From assembly GCA_023395595.1 (NCBI GenBank), contig JAEWYO010000005.1, forward strand, positions 1-15,598: 15,598 nt of DNA. Direction: 5' to 3'. This document shows positions 6,333 to 12,361 of this stretch, piece after piece (positions within the stretch are counted from its first letter, which is position 1; each line of letters starts with the position of its first letter). This DNA is from Bacillota bacterium. GTDB taxonomy: Bacteria > Bacillota > Clostridia > Christensenellales > CAG-138. Under the pieces are notes generated by a model. It ran no database searches. It saw only the letters and a program-made list of their open reading frames with translations, and was not told where the DNA came from. The translations under genes and the position numbers were made by a program.

Positions 6333-6980
6333 TTACCATTGCTCAGAAAACAGGTCGCTGTCCTTCGGCAGGCCCGCAAACAGCACCACCAGCCGCCCGT
6401 CAAGAACACACACCTCGGCAGGGGCTCCCGTAAAGGCATTGCTCACCCCGATCGGGTTGGTGTCCCTCAACGTTGCGTCGTTGAGCGAATAGGCAAGCCC
6501 GCGCTCATAGACTCCCTTTGCAACCGCGCCGAAGGAAAACACCGAGACGATACCGCTAAGCCCCTCGCGAAAGCGGAGGGACTCGCTTTGGATGAGCGTG
6601 ATGGTCTCTGTTTCGCCCAGTAGCGCCGCCCGCGCGCCGTTTTCGCGCAAGAAAGCGAGGGTTTGGATGTTTGCCAGCGTGTGGTCGAGCCGCCCGCCCA
6701 CGCCGCCGAGCAGTATAAACGCGCGATAGCCGCGCGCCAGCCCGATCCGCGCGGCAAGCATCGTGTCCGTGTCGTCTTTTTCAGCCGGATGGCGCACGAC
6801 TTCTTCGCCTGCGGGCACATAGCCAAGCGAGTCAAAATCGCCTACCACAAGATCGGGATGGAGGCCGCATAGCTGCGCATAGCCGCCGTCCGCGGCGATG
6901 ACCAGATCGCCGGGATTGGGTGCCAATGCATGGCTCTGCGGCAGCGCGCAGACGATATAACAAATGGGGATTTGTTGCAT
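6333..6980 (-). CDS. thiN: Thiamine pyrophosphokinase
   Basis: A 215-residue cytoplasmic enzyme that transfers pyrophosphate from ATP to thiamine, giving thiamine diphosphate. Start ATG 6980; AAAGGA lies 8-13 bases upstream. Family motifs in order: AADGG (29-33), the metal-binding VVGDFDSLG (45-53), EKDDTDT (67-73), GGVGGRLDH (92-100), and the C-terminal GVSNAF where substrate thiamine is bound. Length is typical. It lies about 155 bp upstream of the response regulator on the same strand and no terminator is evident between them, so read-through into the two-component operon is possible. No TPP riboswitch motif is seen in its leader. In many Bacillota this gene sits with ribosome-biogenesis genes; that context is absent here. 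Confidence 0.95.
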   Translation of the reverse strand: MQQIPICYIVCALPQSHALAPNPGDLVIAADGGYAQLCGLHPDLVVGDFDSLGYVPAGEEVVRHPAEKDDTDTMLAARIGLARGYRAFILLGGVGGRLDHTLANIQTLAFLRENGARAALLGETETITLIQSESLRFREGLSGIVSVFSFGAVAKGVYERGLAYSLNDATLRDTNPIGVSNAFTGAPAEVCVLDGRLVVLFAGLPKDSDLFSEQW

Positions 6981-7253
6981 GTTGAAATCCTTTTTTGAGG
7001 CAATGATGGTAGCACATTTTGGGAAACGAACTTTTCTTACGAAGACGCAGATGGATGTGATCGGTTGCGAAGGCGCGGGCGGATATCATCCGTCCGACGA
7101 AAAGCCGTTCGCGAGGAAGCGCGGGGGCGCAGGATCAATCCGATCTCTTACCCGTATTTATACCATGTTTGTGTACGAAAGAAAAGCGAGCGAACGGCGG
7201 CAAACGGATAAAACACGCAAAAAATCGGCGTGGAATCGGCGTTTTTTGCCTTC
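6981..7253. other. Divergent intergenic region between thiN and the exonuclease gene
   Basis: The divergent gap before the exonuclease TTG start totals 334 bp. This part holds a possible extended -10 box for thiN on the minus strand (TGGTATAAA, 7165-7157), about 180 bp upstream of its start, and near 7217-7249 an inverted repeat GCAAAAAA...TTTTTTGC enclosing two TCGGCG words. A 100-codon open frame (6964-7266, plus) lacks a ribosome site and overlaps both thiN and the promoter, so it is not called. No riboswitch or RNA gene recognised. Confidence 0.6.
7217..7249. repeat. Nested inverted and direct repeat upstream of the exonuclease promoter
   Basis: GCAAAAAA (7217-7224) and TTTTTTGC (7242-7249) form an 8-bp perfect inverted repeat. 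Between them TCGGCG occurs twice (7225-7230 and 7236-7241), 11 bp apart. It occupies the -20 to -45 zone of the promoter below, so it may be a regulator site. Confidence 0.5.
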
Positions 7254-7271
7254 GGGTATGATATAATACCC
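7254..7271 (+). promoter_or_regulatory. Extended -10 promoter inside a dyad
   Basis: TGATATAAT (7259-7267) is an extended -10 element with a perfect TATAAT at 7262-7267; no good -35 is needed or seen. The box lies inside the dyad GGGTAT-N6-ATACCC (7254-7271), so a repressor could sit directly on it. It is about 45 bp before the exonuclease start. Confidence 0.7.
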
Positions 7272-7314
7272 TTTAAGTATCTTTTTGCCACGCCGCGCGA
7301 AAGGGGAGCATGCT

Positions 7315-7878
7315 TTGCCGGGATTGTTTTTGCAGGACGAGTTGGACGTGTTCACCGCGGTGGATGTAGAGACGCCAAACCGCTATTCCCGCTCGATCTG
7401 CTCGATCGGCATCGTGCGTGTGGACGGCGAAGGCGACCCCAAACGGATGCACTTTCTTGTGAACCCGTGCGACGAATTTGACGGCGCGAATGTCCTAATC
7501 CACGGGATTCGCCCGAGCGACGTGGAAAACGAGCCTTCACTCTATGAACTCTGGCCGACAATTGAGCCGTATTTTACGAATTGTCTGCTGGTTGCGCACA
7601 ACGCGCTCTTTGACCTGTCGGTCATTCGAAAGGCGCTGCTAAGAGAAAACCTCCACGCCGAGAACTGGAAGTATATCTGCACGCTGGAGACATCCCGAAA
7701 GCATATTCCCAAGATGATGTTTGGCAGCCACAAGCTCAACGACCTCTGCGCGGGGCTGAATATTCCGCTGGAGCACCACCACAATGCGCTGGACGATGCG
7801 CTTGCCTGCGCAAGTTTGTATGAGCATCTGCGCATGCGCTATCACGTCAACGAACACGACATCAAGCTTTACCGGTGA
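7315..7878 (+). CDS. DEDDh-type 3'-5' exonuclease (DnaQ/epsilon-like)
   Basis: A 187-residue exonuclease of the DnaQ superfamily. The frame contains no early ATG; the best start is TTG 7315 with AAGGGGAG at 7301-7308 and 6-base spacing. An ATG at 7310 is out of frame. Exo I is VDVET with D17 and E19; Exo II is VAHNALFDLSVI with D100; Exo III is HHHNALDDALACA with H156 and D161, so all catalytic residues of the DEDDh class are present. Such small stand-alone domains remove 3' nucleotides from DNA or RNA in proofreading or repair; the substrate here cannot be told. A stem TACCGG/CCGGTA (7870-7885) carries the TGA stop in its loop but lacks a T-tract, so transcription may continue into the next gene. 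Confidence 0.9.
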   Translation: MPGLFLQDELDVFTAVDVETPNRYSRSICSIGIVRVDGEGDPKRMHFLVNPCDEFDGANVLIHGIRPSDVENEPSLYELWPTIEPYFTNCLLVAHNALFDLSVIRKALLRENLHAENWKYICTLETSRKHIPKMMFGSHKLNDLCAGLNIPLEHHHNALDDALACASLYEHLRMRYHVNEHDIKLYR

Positions 7879-7931
7879 TCCGGTAGAAGAGAATAAACAA
7901 AAAGCACAAGACAAAATACGATCAGAATAAC

Positions 7932-8050
7932 AGGAGGAAGAGTTTCTCCAATAATCAACCAAAATGGTCAAAAAAGAAGCACCAACATTAAGATTCTTTT
8001 TTAGAACAGATATCAATCAAATTTATAGTTTCAAGGAGGAAGAGTTTCTC
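7932..8050 (+). repeat. Duplicated 17-bp ribosome-site segment flanking AT-rich DNA
   Basis: AGGAGGAAGAGTTTCTC occurs perfectly at 7932-7948 and 8034-8050. The second copy serves as ribosome site for the CCG-domain gene; the first has no start codon at a usable distance (nearest ATG 7964, 26 bases on). The 85 bp between are clearly richer in A and T than the flanking genes. This resembles target duplication around a short insert or a slippage event, but the ends of the insert show no terminal inverted repeats. Confidence 0.75.
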
Positions 8051-8051
8051 A

Positions 8052-8771
8052 ATGGACGACCCCGGGCGACCTAATATGGACACGATTCCCAGTATTGCGC
8101 TGGAAGACATCGACCCCGACAAATGCTACTTTAACCCCGGCTGCGCGATGAGCTTGTATAAGCCGGAGGCGGTGGAGGAAATTCTCCATCTGCTCAACCG
8201 CCGCTTTTTACCGACCAAGTTGCACACCACCTGCTGCCGGCACGAGCCGGACCTGCCGGCGGGCGCAACAATCATCAACAACTGCGCGGGATGCGACCGT
8301 CGGTTTCGCTCGCAATACGACGGTGTACAGACCGTTTCACTCTGGGAGGTACTGGACGCAATTCCCGCTCTGCCGCTGCCGACGTATGACGGCCTGCAGC
8401 TCTCCGTGCATGATTCCTGCTCGTTTCGGAGGAAACCGCAGGTGCACGCAGCGGTGAGAAGTCTGCTGGACAAAATGCACATCGAGGTCGTCGAGAGCCC
8501 GTTTTCGGGGACGAAATCCATCTGCTGCGGAGACAATTTCTACGGGCATATCCCGCTGGAGGAAGTCCACGCGTTCCAGAAGAAGCGCGCCTCGCAGATG
8601 CCGTGCCAGGATGTCGCGGTATACTGCGTCTCCTGCATCAAGTCCATGCACATCGGCGGCAAAACGCCGCATCACATGCTCGACCTTGTGCTGGGCGAGG
8701 AGACCGAGGTACAGGAAACACGGCTCGATGTCTATCACGATGAGATCGACTGCTACATTGAGGAGCACTGA
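8052..8771 (+). CDS. HdrB-like protein with two CCG (cysteine-rich) domains
   Basis: A 239-residue cytoplasmic Fe-S protein. Two cysteine-rich domains are visible: C31...C61-C62...C78xxC81 and C123...C158-C159...C192xxC195, the CX(n)CC(G)X(n)CXXC pattern of heterodisulfide reductase subunit B and of glycolate/lactate oxidase Fe-S subunits. The first has CCR rather than CCG. In HdrB these cysteines hold noncubane 4Fe-4S clusters; here that is inferred. There is no N-terminal ferredoxin domain and no flavin subunit nearby. Two starts are possible: ATG 8052, 12 bases after AGGAGG (8034-8039), or ATG 8076, one base after the stop of a 36-codon open frame that reads through the ribosome site. I prefer 8052. 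It probably shares a transcript with the genes on either side. Confidence 0.85.
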   Translation: MDDPGRPNMDTIPSIALEDIDPDKCYFNPGCAMSLYKPEAVEEILHLLNRRFLPTKLHTTCCRHEPDLPAGATIINNCAGCDRRFRSQYDGVQTVSLWEVLDAIPALPLPTYDGLQLSVHDSCSFRRKPQVHAAVRSLLDKMHIEVVESPFSGTKSICCGDNFYGHIPLEEVHAFQKKRASQMPCQDVAVYCVSCIKSMHIGGKTPHHMLDLVLGEETEVQETRLDVYHDEIDCYIEEH

Positions 8772-8816
8772 GTTTCATAATCTGCCTTCGAGAGGATCGC
8801 GAACGAAACGCGCCAT

Positions 8817-9287
8817 ATGAAAGAGAACACGCAACATGAGATAACCTTTACCCGCTGCACAGGACAGGACGCGGACTTTCGCGCCCTGGTCGATGCGCTG
8901 GACGCGGAACTCAACGAGCGCTACGGCGTGCAGATGGAGTTTTTTGGGCAGTACAATCATTCGCATGATATTGCATCGGCACTTGTTGCTTGGGTGGATG
9001 GTGTTCGTGCGGGCTGCGGCTGTCTGAAACCATATGCGGATCAAACAGTGGAGATGAAGCGCGTCTTTGTTCTCAAGCAGTTTCGCGGGCAGGGCGTTGC
9101 GCGCGCGATCATGGCAGAACTGGAAGCGTGGGCGCGCGAGCTTGGCTTTGCGATTGCGATTCTGGAAACAGGCATCCTCCAGCCGGAGGCCATCCGGCTT
9201 TACGAGGCTGCTGGATACGAGCGAATTCCGAACTATCCGCCGTATGAAAACGTTGCCGAAAGCGTCAGCTTTCAAAAGAAGTTATAA
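8817..9287 (+). CDS. GNAT-family N-acetyltransferase
   Basis: A 156-residue cytoplasmic acetyltransferase using acetyl-CoA. The acetyl-CoA pyrophosphate loop is visible as QFRGQGVARAIM (88-99, the R/Q-x-x-G-x-G/A type), followed by helix ELEAWARELGF and the late motif EAIRLYEAAGYERI (124-137). The conserved Tyr of the family lies in LYEAAGY. The start at ATG 8817 has only a distant GAGAGGA about 20 bases upstream, a weaker site than its neighbours, which suggests low or coupled translation. The substrate cannot be told. It is the last gene before a strong terminator and 45 bp after the CCG-domain gene. Confidence 0.92.
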   Translation: MKENTQHEITFTRCTGQDADFRALVDALDAELNERYGVQMEFFGQYNHSHDIASALVAWVDGVRAGCGCLKPYADQTVEMKRVFVLKQFRGQGVARAIMAELEAWARELGFAIAILETGILQPEAIRLYEAAGYERIPNYPPYENVAESVSFQKKL

Positions 9288-9303
9288 TTCAAACAACAGG
9301 AAT

Positions 9304-9340
9304 AACACCGTCTCCGGCGTTCCGGCGGCGGTGTTTTTTT
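9304..9340 (+). terminator. Intrinsic terminator after the GNAT gene
   Basis: AACACCG (9304-9310) pairs with CGGTGTT (9329-9335); a second small stem CCGG/CCGG lies inside. Seven T (9334-9340) end it. On the minus strand the T-run is poor, so it mainly serves the plus-strand operon. Confidence 0.9.
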
Positions 9341-9361
9341 GCGCTTCTATCATTTCATTTT

Positions 9362-10090
9362 TTAGTGTTTCTTAGGATAGAAGAGTGTTAAACCATCCAG
9401 CTTGTTTCGAAATTTCACCAAATCCTCCACCCCGAACGGATTTCCGTGACAGGGGTAGACGCGGCTTGGGTTGAGCGCGATGATCTTGTCCCAGGAGCGC
9501 GCAAACGCGGGGACATCCTCGATCAAAATCGCCTGCCGCGCGGGCGCGATGATTGCGTTGCCCGCCGCGTCGCCGCAGAGCAACTCGCGCGTTTCCTCCA
9601 GATAGAGCCCGATCGAGTCCGCCGTGTGCCCGGGCAGGAATACGACGCGGATGGGCAGCCCCGCGGCAAGAAACGGCTGATCCGCTTCGTTTTTGAGCAG
9701 GATTGCGCGTTCATCCGGCACAACAGGCGGGAAGTAGGAATGTTTCATCAGCGCACTGAGCCCCACGCCTGCACGCGTGGTGAATCCCGTGCCCTCCGGC
9801 ATGACATCCGTTCCGGCGAATAGTCGGGGAACACTCGCTTCGTGCGCCACGAGGGGTGCGCCGCTTGCCGCAAGCAGCTCACCCAGAAATCCAGCGTGGT
9901 CATTGTGCGTATGGGTCAAGACGATATACTTGACTGAATCGATGGGGGCTAGCCTGCCGAGCTTGCGTTTGTACGCCGCAAAGCCACCCGCATAGCCGGA
10001 ATCCAGCGCGACCCAACCCTGCGGTGTTTCCAGCAGGTATTGCCGGAGCATGTAGTTGCCGATTTCGTGGATGCGAATGGACTGCGTCAT
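9362..10090 (-). CDS. MBL-fold (metallo-beta-lactamase superfamily) hydrolase
   Basis: A 242-residue metallohydrolase. Start ATG 10090 has GAGGTG at 10096-10101; the open frame extends 43 codons further up but that part has no ribosome site. Metal ligands of the superfamily are present: H60-T-H62-N-D64-H65, H155 in LPGHTADS, D174 in LCGDAAG and H215 in YPCHGNP. No lactonase or RNase J signature is seen, and there is no signal peptide, so a cytoplasmic hydrolase of the broad glyoxalase II-like class is likely; substrate unknown. It is convergent with the GNAT operon and has its own promoter. Confidence 0.92.
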   Translation of the reverse strand: MTQSIRIHEIGNYMLRQYLLETPQGWVALDSGYAGGFAAYKRKLGRLAPIDSVKYIVLTHTHNDHAGFLGELLAASGAPLVAHEASVPRLFAGTDVMPEGTGFTTRAGVGLSALMKHSYFPPVVPDERAILLKNEADQPFLAAGLPIRVVFLPGHTADSIGLYLEETRELLCGDAAGNAIIAPARQAILIEDVPAFARSWDKIIALNPSRVYPCHGNPFGVEDLVKFRNKLDGLTLFYPKKH

Positions 10091-10156
10091 AACGGACACC
10101 TCATTGTATTGATCTAGCGGGAAATCGCTGCTGGATGCGCGTGATTCTCTGCGCCA

Positions 10157-10185
10157 AGAATAGCACAATCTTGTCCTGTGTGAAA
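10157..10185 (-). promoter_or_regulatory. Possible promoter of the MBL-fold gene
   Basis: On the minus strand TGCTATTCT (10165-10157) is an extended -10 box; TTTCAC (10185-10180) lies 17 bp upstream but is a poor -35. It sits about 70 bp before the start codon. Confidence 0.4.
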
Positions 10186-10421
10186 CGGCAAATGTGTTGT
10201 TGGAAGGCAGACTGCGCACGATAAACCGTTTCGTTCACAAAAAGTTCATAATTATTTCTGTCACCAAGCGGTATTCTCAATCGTCTAATAAGCAGAACGG
10301 ATTTCCACGAGCGTCTTTTGATTCAGGCAGATCTGGTACATTTGCCGGGGTTCAGGGCGTGTGAGCGTGGAGAGCGGCAGAAATTGCCGGGATTCGAATT
10401 CGCCGACCGTCTGCTTTTTGC

Positions 10422-10690
10422 CTCGCGTGAGACCTCTCTCCTCACGGAGCAAGAAGGAGCAGAATCCGATTACGGTTCGGGTTGTCGGCGGCGATGCGCG
10501 TCGTAAGACGCGGCATCCGGCGCACACGTAAAGGCGGGACCCCTTTGCGTTGCCGGATGCCGCGCTTGCGCGGTTTCACATAAGCCAAACAGCACATCTT
10601 CTTTTTTCGTTCGCTCCAACAATATTCGCTCTCTACAAAACCCCTTCCAGCACTGCGGACGGATCATCGGTGCGGAAGAGGTTGTTTTTT
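10422..10690 (+). ncRNA. Candidate structured RNA or leader with alternative folds
   Basis: Hairpins on the plus strand, in order: CTC-CGTGAG with CTCACG-GAG (10422-10449, one bulged G); GATGCGCGTC with GACGC-G-GCATC around a GUAA loop (10493-10517); ACGTAAAGG with CCTTTGCGT (10526-10550); CCGCG with CGCGG around a CUUG loop (10560-10573); terminator at 10639-10690. GUAA (GNRA class) and CUUG are stable RNA tetraloops on this strand only. A competing fold pairs 10510-10521 with 10552-10563 over 12 perfect bp and extends outward to 10502-10570, destroying the GUAA and CUUG hairpins. No protein-coding plus-strand gene lies upstream to need the terminator. Promoter not identified; class unknown. 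Confidence 0.45.
10639..10690 (+). terminator. Intrinsic terminator upstream of the BlaI operon
   Basis: AACC-CTTCC-GCAC (10639-10653, with one mismatch and one bulge) pairs with GTGC-GGAAG-GGTT (10670-10683), then G and six T (10685-10690). No plus-strand gene lies between the previous plus-strand terminator (9304-9340) and this one, which implies a noncoding transcript. Confidence 0.75.
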
Positions 10691-10756
10691 CTTTGCGCCG
10701 CATGATAACGCGATTAACACGTTTGAAACGCAATTGTGAACACTGATGAGCGTGTA

Positions 10757-10785
10757 TTGACAAACAATTGATGTTCTTATATCTT
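10757..10785 (+). promoter_or_regulatory. Sigma-A promoter of the BlaI/M56 operon
   Basis: TTGACA (10757-10762, perfect) and TATCTT (10780-10785, 4 of 6) with a 17-bp spacer. The expected start falls inside the dyad at 10784-10805, leaving a leader of about 100 nt before the BlaI start. Confidence 0.75.
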
Positions 10786-10805
10786 TAAGAAAATGAATTC
10801 TTAAA
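10784..10805. promoter_or_regulatory. Perfect dyad over -10/+1, probable BlaI-type operator
   Basis: TTTAAGAA (10784-10791) and TTCTTAAA (10798-10805) form a perfect 8-bp inverted repeat with 6-bp spacer, overlapping the -10 end and start site. BlaI/MecI dimers bind such dyads at their own promoters; the actual half-site sequence differs among species, so the assignment rests on position and symmetry. Confidence 0.65.
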
Positions 10806-10889
10806 ACATTGAGAACGGTGCGCCGTGCACGACTGCAACCGGTCTTGCGCAACAAAGCACACAACAAAACACTCCGGGAGGAACACAAC

Positions 10890-11282
10890 ATGGATACACG
10901 GCTCAAGGAATCGGAATGGATCATCTTGCAGGCACTCTGGCAGGAAGCCCCGCTGGATCTAAAGGGCATCATTGCAAGCGTACAGCGGCAGAACCCGGCC
11001 GTCAGTTGGGACTATAAAACCTATCACAGCTTTCTGCGCATCCTGCTGGAAAAGGGATTTATCACCGCCGAGCGGCATAAGCAAAGCAACCTCTATCGCC
11101 CGCTGATCACGCGGGATGAGGCGCTCTCTTGCGAAGCGGAGAGTTTGATCTCCAGGCGCGGCTACTTCGGCTCGGTTTCGAGCATACTCGTGCACATGGC
11201 CCAGCAAGGACAACTCACGCAAAAGGAGAAGCAGGAGCTGCGCGCGCTGGCGGAACAGCTCTCGCAAGAAGACGAAGCGTAA
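10890..11282 (+). CDS. blaI: BlaI/MecI-family winged-helix repressor
   Basis: A 130-residue DNA-binding repressor. Start ATG 10890 has GGGAGG at 10876-10881; the frame is open 27 codons upstream without a ribosome site. The N-terminal winged helix matches the family: RLKESEWIILQALWQ (4-18), then WDYKTYHSFLRILLEKGFI (40-58) as recognition-helix region and wing, and the short C-terminal dimerisation part (~75-130). BlaI represses its operon until an M56 peptidase (BlaR1) signals and it is cleaved; the M56 gene follows 50 bp later. No beta-lactamase gene lies in the window, so the regulated function may not be resistance. A dyad at the promoter is its likely site. Confidence 0.92.
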   Translation: MDTRLKESEWIILQALWQEAPLDLKGIIASVQRQNPAVSWDYKTYHSFLRILLEKGFITAERHKQSNLYRPLITRDEALSCEAESLISRRGYFGSVSSILVHMAQQGQLTQKEKQELRALAEQLSQEDEA

Positions 11283-11332
11283 ACGCGCGGCGTAGGTTCA
11301 ATCGCCTCAATCTAACCCTTTTGGGAGGATCT

Positions 11333-12274
11333 ATGGAGCAAACCATTCTCACTCGCTTATTGGAAATTTCCCTCTACAGCACAGCGATCTTCCTGATCGT
11401 TTGGCTGTTTCGAACCGTTTTTTCCAAGATGCTTTCTCCGCGTTTGAAATACGCGCTCTGGTTTCTCGTCGTGCTCCGGCTCTGCATTCCGGTGACGCTG
11501 GAAAGCGGGCTGCATCTCTTTACGCTTCCCGCGCAAAGTGTGCCTGTTGTGACGACGGCTGTCCCTGCAAGCGGGAGCGAAGTCGAACCGCAATCGATTC
11601 AGCCGCAGGCGGAAGCGCCCGTGCTGGACGGCGGCGCGGCTCCGGCAAATCCGCAGATCGACAGTGTGCAAAATACGACGATGAATAAGCCTGTTCAGCG
11701 ATTGACCTGGCAGCAGTGGCTACTGATCGTCTGGGCGGCGGGGTTTGCGGTTGTACTCGGTGGGAGCGTCGTTCTGATGCTGCAGCTGCGGGTACGGCTC
11801 TCCAAACTAGGCTGTGAGCCGGGCGAGAAAACGCTCGCGCTCTACGCCGACATCAAGCGGGAGATGCACATTCGCGGCAAGGTTCCGCTCCTATTGATGC
11901 CGGATATTACGAGCCCCGCGCTGACGGTGGAGCCGTTTCCGCGTCTGCTGCTGTCGGATCGGCTGATCTTCGCGGCAAGCGCGGAGAGCATGGCGTTTGC
12001 CATGGCGCATGAGTTGATGCATTACAAACGGCGTGATTATCTCGTTTGCCTGCTGTTGCTGCTGCTGCGCGCGGTGTATTGGTTTCATCCCGTGGCGTGG
12101 GGGCTGCTGCACCTGATGCGGCTGGATATGGAGACCGCGTGCGATTCGATGGTGGTCGCCCGCTTTGACAAAGAGCGCAAGCTCAGCTATGTCAATCTTC
12201 TGCTCGCGCTGGGAGAAGAGGCTTCGCCGTTTTCGTTCCAGCGAAAAACTGTCAGTATCGAGCAAGCGGAGTGA
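11333..12274 (+). CDS. M56 (BlaR1/MecR1-type) membrane zinc peptidase lacking sensor domain
   Basis: A 313-residue membrane metallopeptidase. Start ATG 11333 has GGGAGG at 11323-11328 (spacing 4). Membrane segments: about 10-30, 40-56, 127-150 and 236-256; residues 70-120 are a Pro/Ala/Gln-rich loop. The zinc site is HELMH (226-230) with E267 in METACD as third ligand. BlaR1-type receptors normally continue with a cytoplasmic linker, a last membrane helix and an external sensor domain. Here the protein stops at residue 313, shortly after the peptidase domain; the missing linker and helix are found at the start of the next two genes. I read this as a receptor split into subunits rather than a truncation, because the next gene has its own good ribosome site. 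Confidence 0.92.
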   Translation: MEQTILTRLLEISLYSTAIFLIVWLFRTVFSKMLSPRLKYALWFLVVLRLCIPVTLESGLHLFTLPAQSVPVVTTAVPASGSEVEPQSIQPQAEAPVLDGGAAPANPQIDSVQNTTMNKPVQRLTWQQWLLIVWAAGFAVVLGGSVVLMLQLRVRLSKLGCEPGEKTLALYADIKREMHIRGKVPLLLMPDITSPALTVEPFPRLLLSDRLIFAASAESMAFAMAHELMHYKRRDYLVCLLLLLLRAVYWFHPVAWGLLHLMRLDMETACDSMVVARFDKERKLSYVNLLLALGEEASPFSFQRKTVSIEQAE

Positions 12275-12361
12275 TTCTATTTAAGCAAGGCAGGTTGTTT
12301 CTCAAACGACACAAAACGATGAAAGCGATCGTTCCGGATCGTTGCGAAAGGAAGGATTCCT

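Larger units (their letters stand above)
10091..10889. other. Long region without a convincing gene (about 800 bp)
   Basis: Left of 10300: MBL promoter and two GTTCAY words 11 bp apart (10233-10249). 10285-10527 on the minus strand is an open frame with codon choice like the neighbours but no ribosome site; it might be a gene remnant. From 10375 to 10573 a series of hairpins, then a plus-strand terminator (10639-10690), then promoter and operator of the BlaI operon. No tRNA, rRNA, RNase P, tmRNA, SRP or 6S signature recognised. Confidence 0.6.

Noticed and set aside
6981..7156. Possible TPP riboswitch before thiN.
   Set aside because: The CTGAGA and ACCTGATCTGGATAATGCC-type motifs are missing on the coding strand.
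6964..7266. 100-codon plus-strand frame between thiN and the exonuclease.
   Set aside because: No ribosome site, overlaps thiN antisense and the exonuclease promoter, and the protein sequence looks random.
7870..7885. Stem TACCGG/CCGGTA at the exonuclease stop as terminator.
   Set aside because: It is not followed by a T-tract, so it is at most a small mRNA hairpin.
10233..10249. GTTCAC and GTTCAT 11 bp apart.
   Set aside because: Two short words in AT-rich DNA with no promoter at a fitting distance; could be chance.
10386..10410. TTCGAAT like the T-loop of a tRNA.
   Set aside because: The flanking five bases do not pair and no acceptor or anticodon arm can be drawn.
10526..10550. GGCGGGACCCC resembles the T-box antiterminator word (GGTGGNACC-like).
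   Set aside because: Only part of the word matches, the required specifier stem and downstream aminoacyl or amino-acid gene are absent, and here it is the loop of a simple hairpin.
10723..10739. TTGAAA and TTGTGA 11 bp apart, as a third site for the response regulator.
   Set aside because: Only two words and the second breaks the TTGA core; too weak to call.
12275..12361. Frameshift joining the M56 peptidase to the next gene.
   Set aside because: The 87-bp gap has its own ribosome site before ATG 12362, contains stops, and the neighbouring module copy at 14087 also starts as a separate gene.
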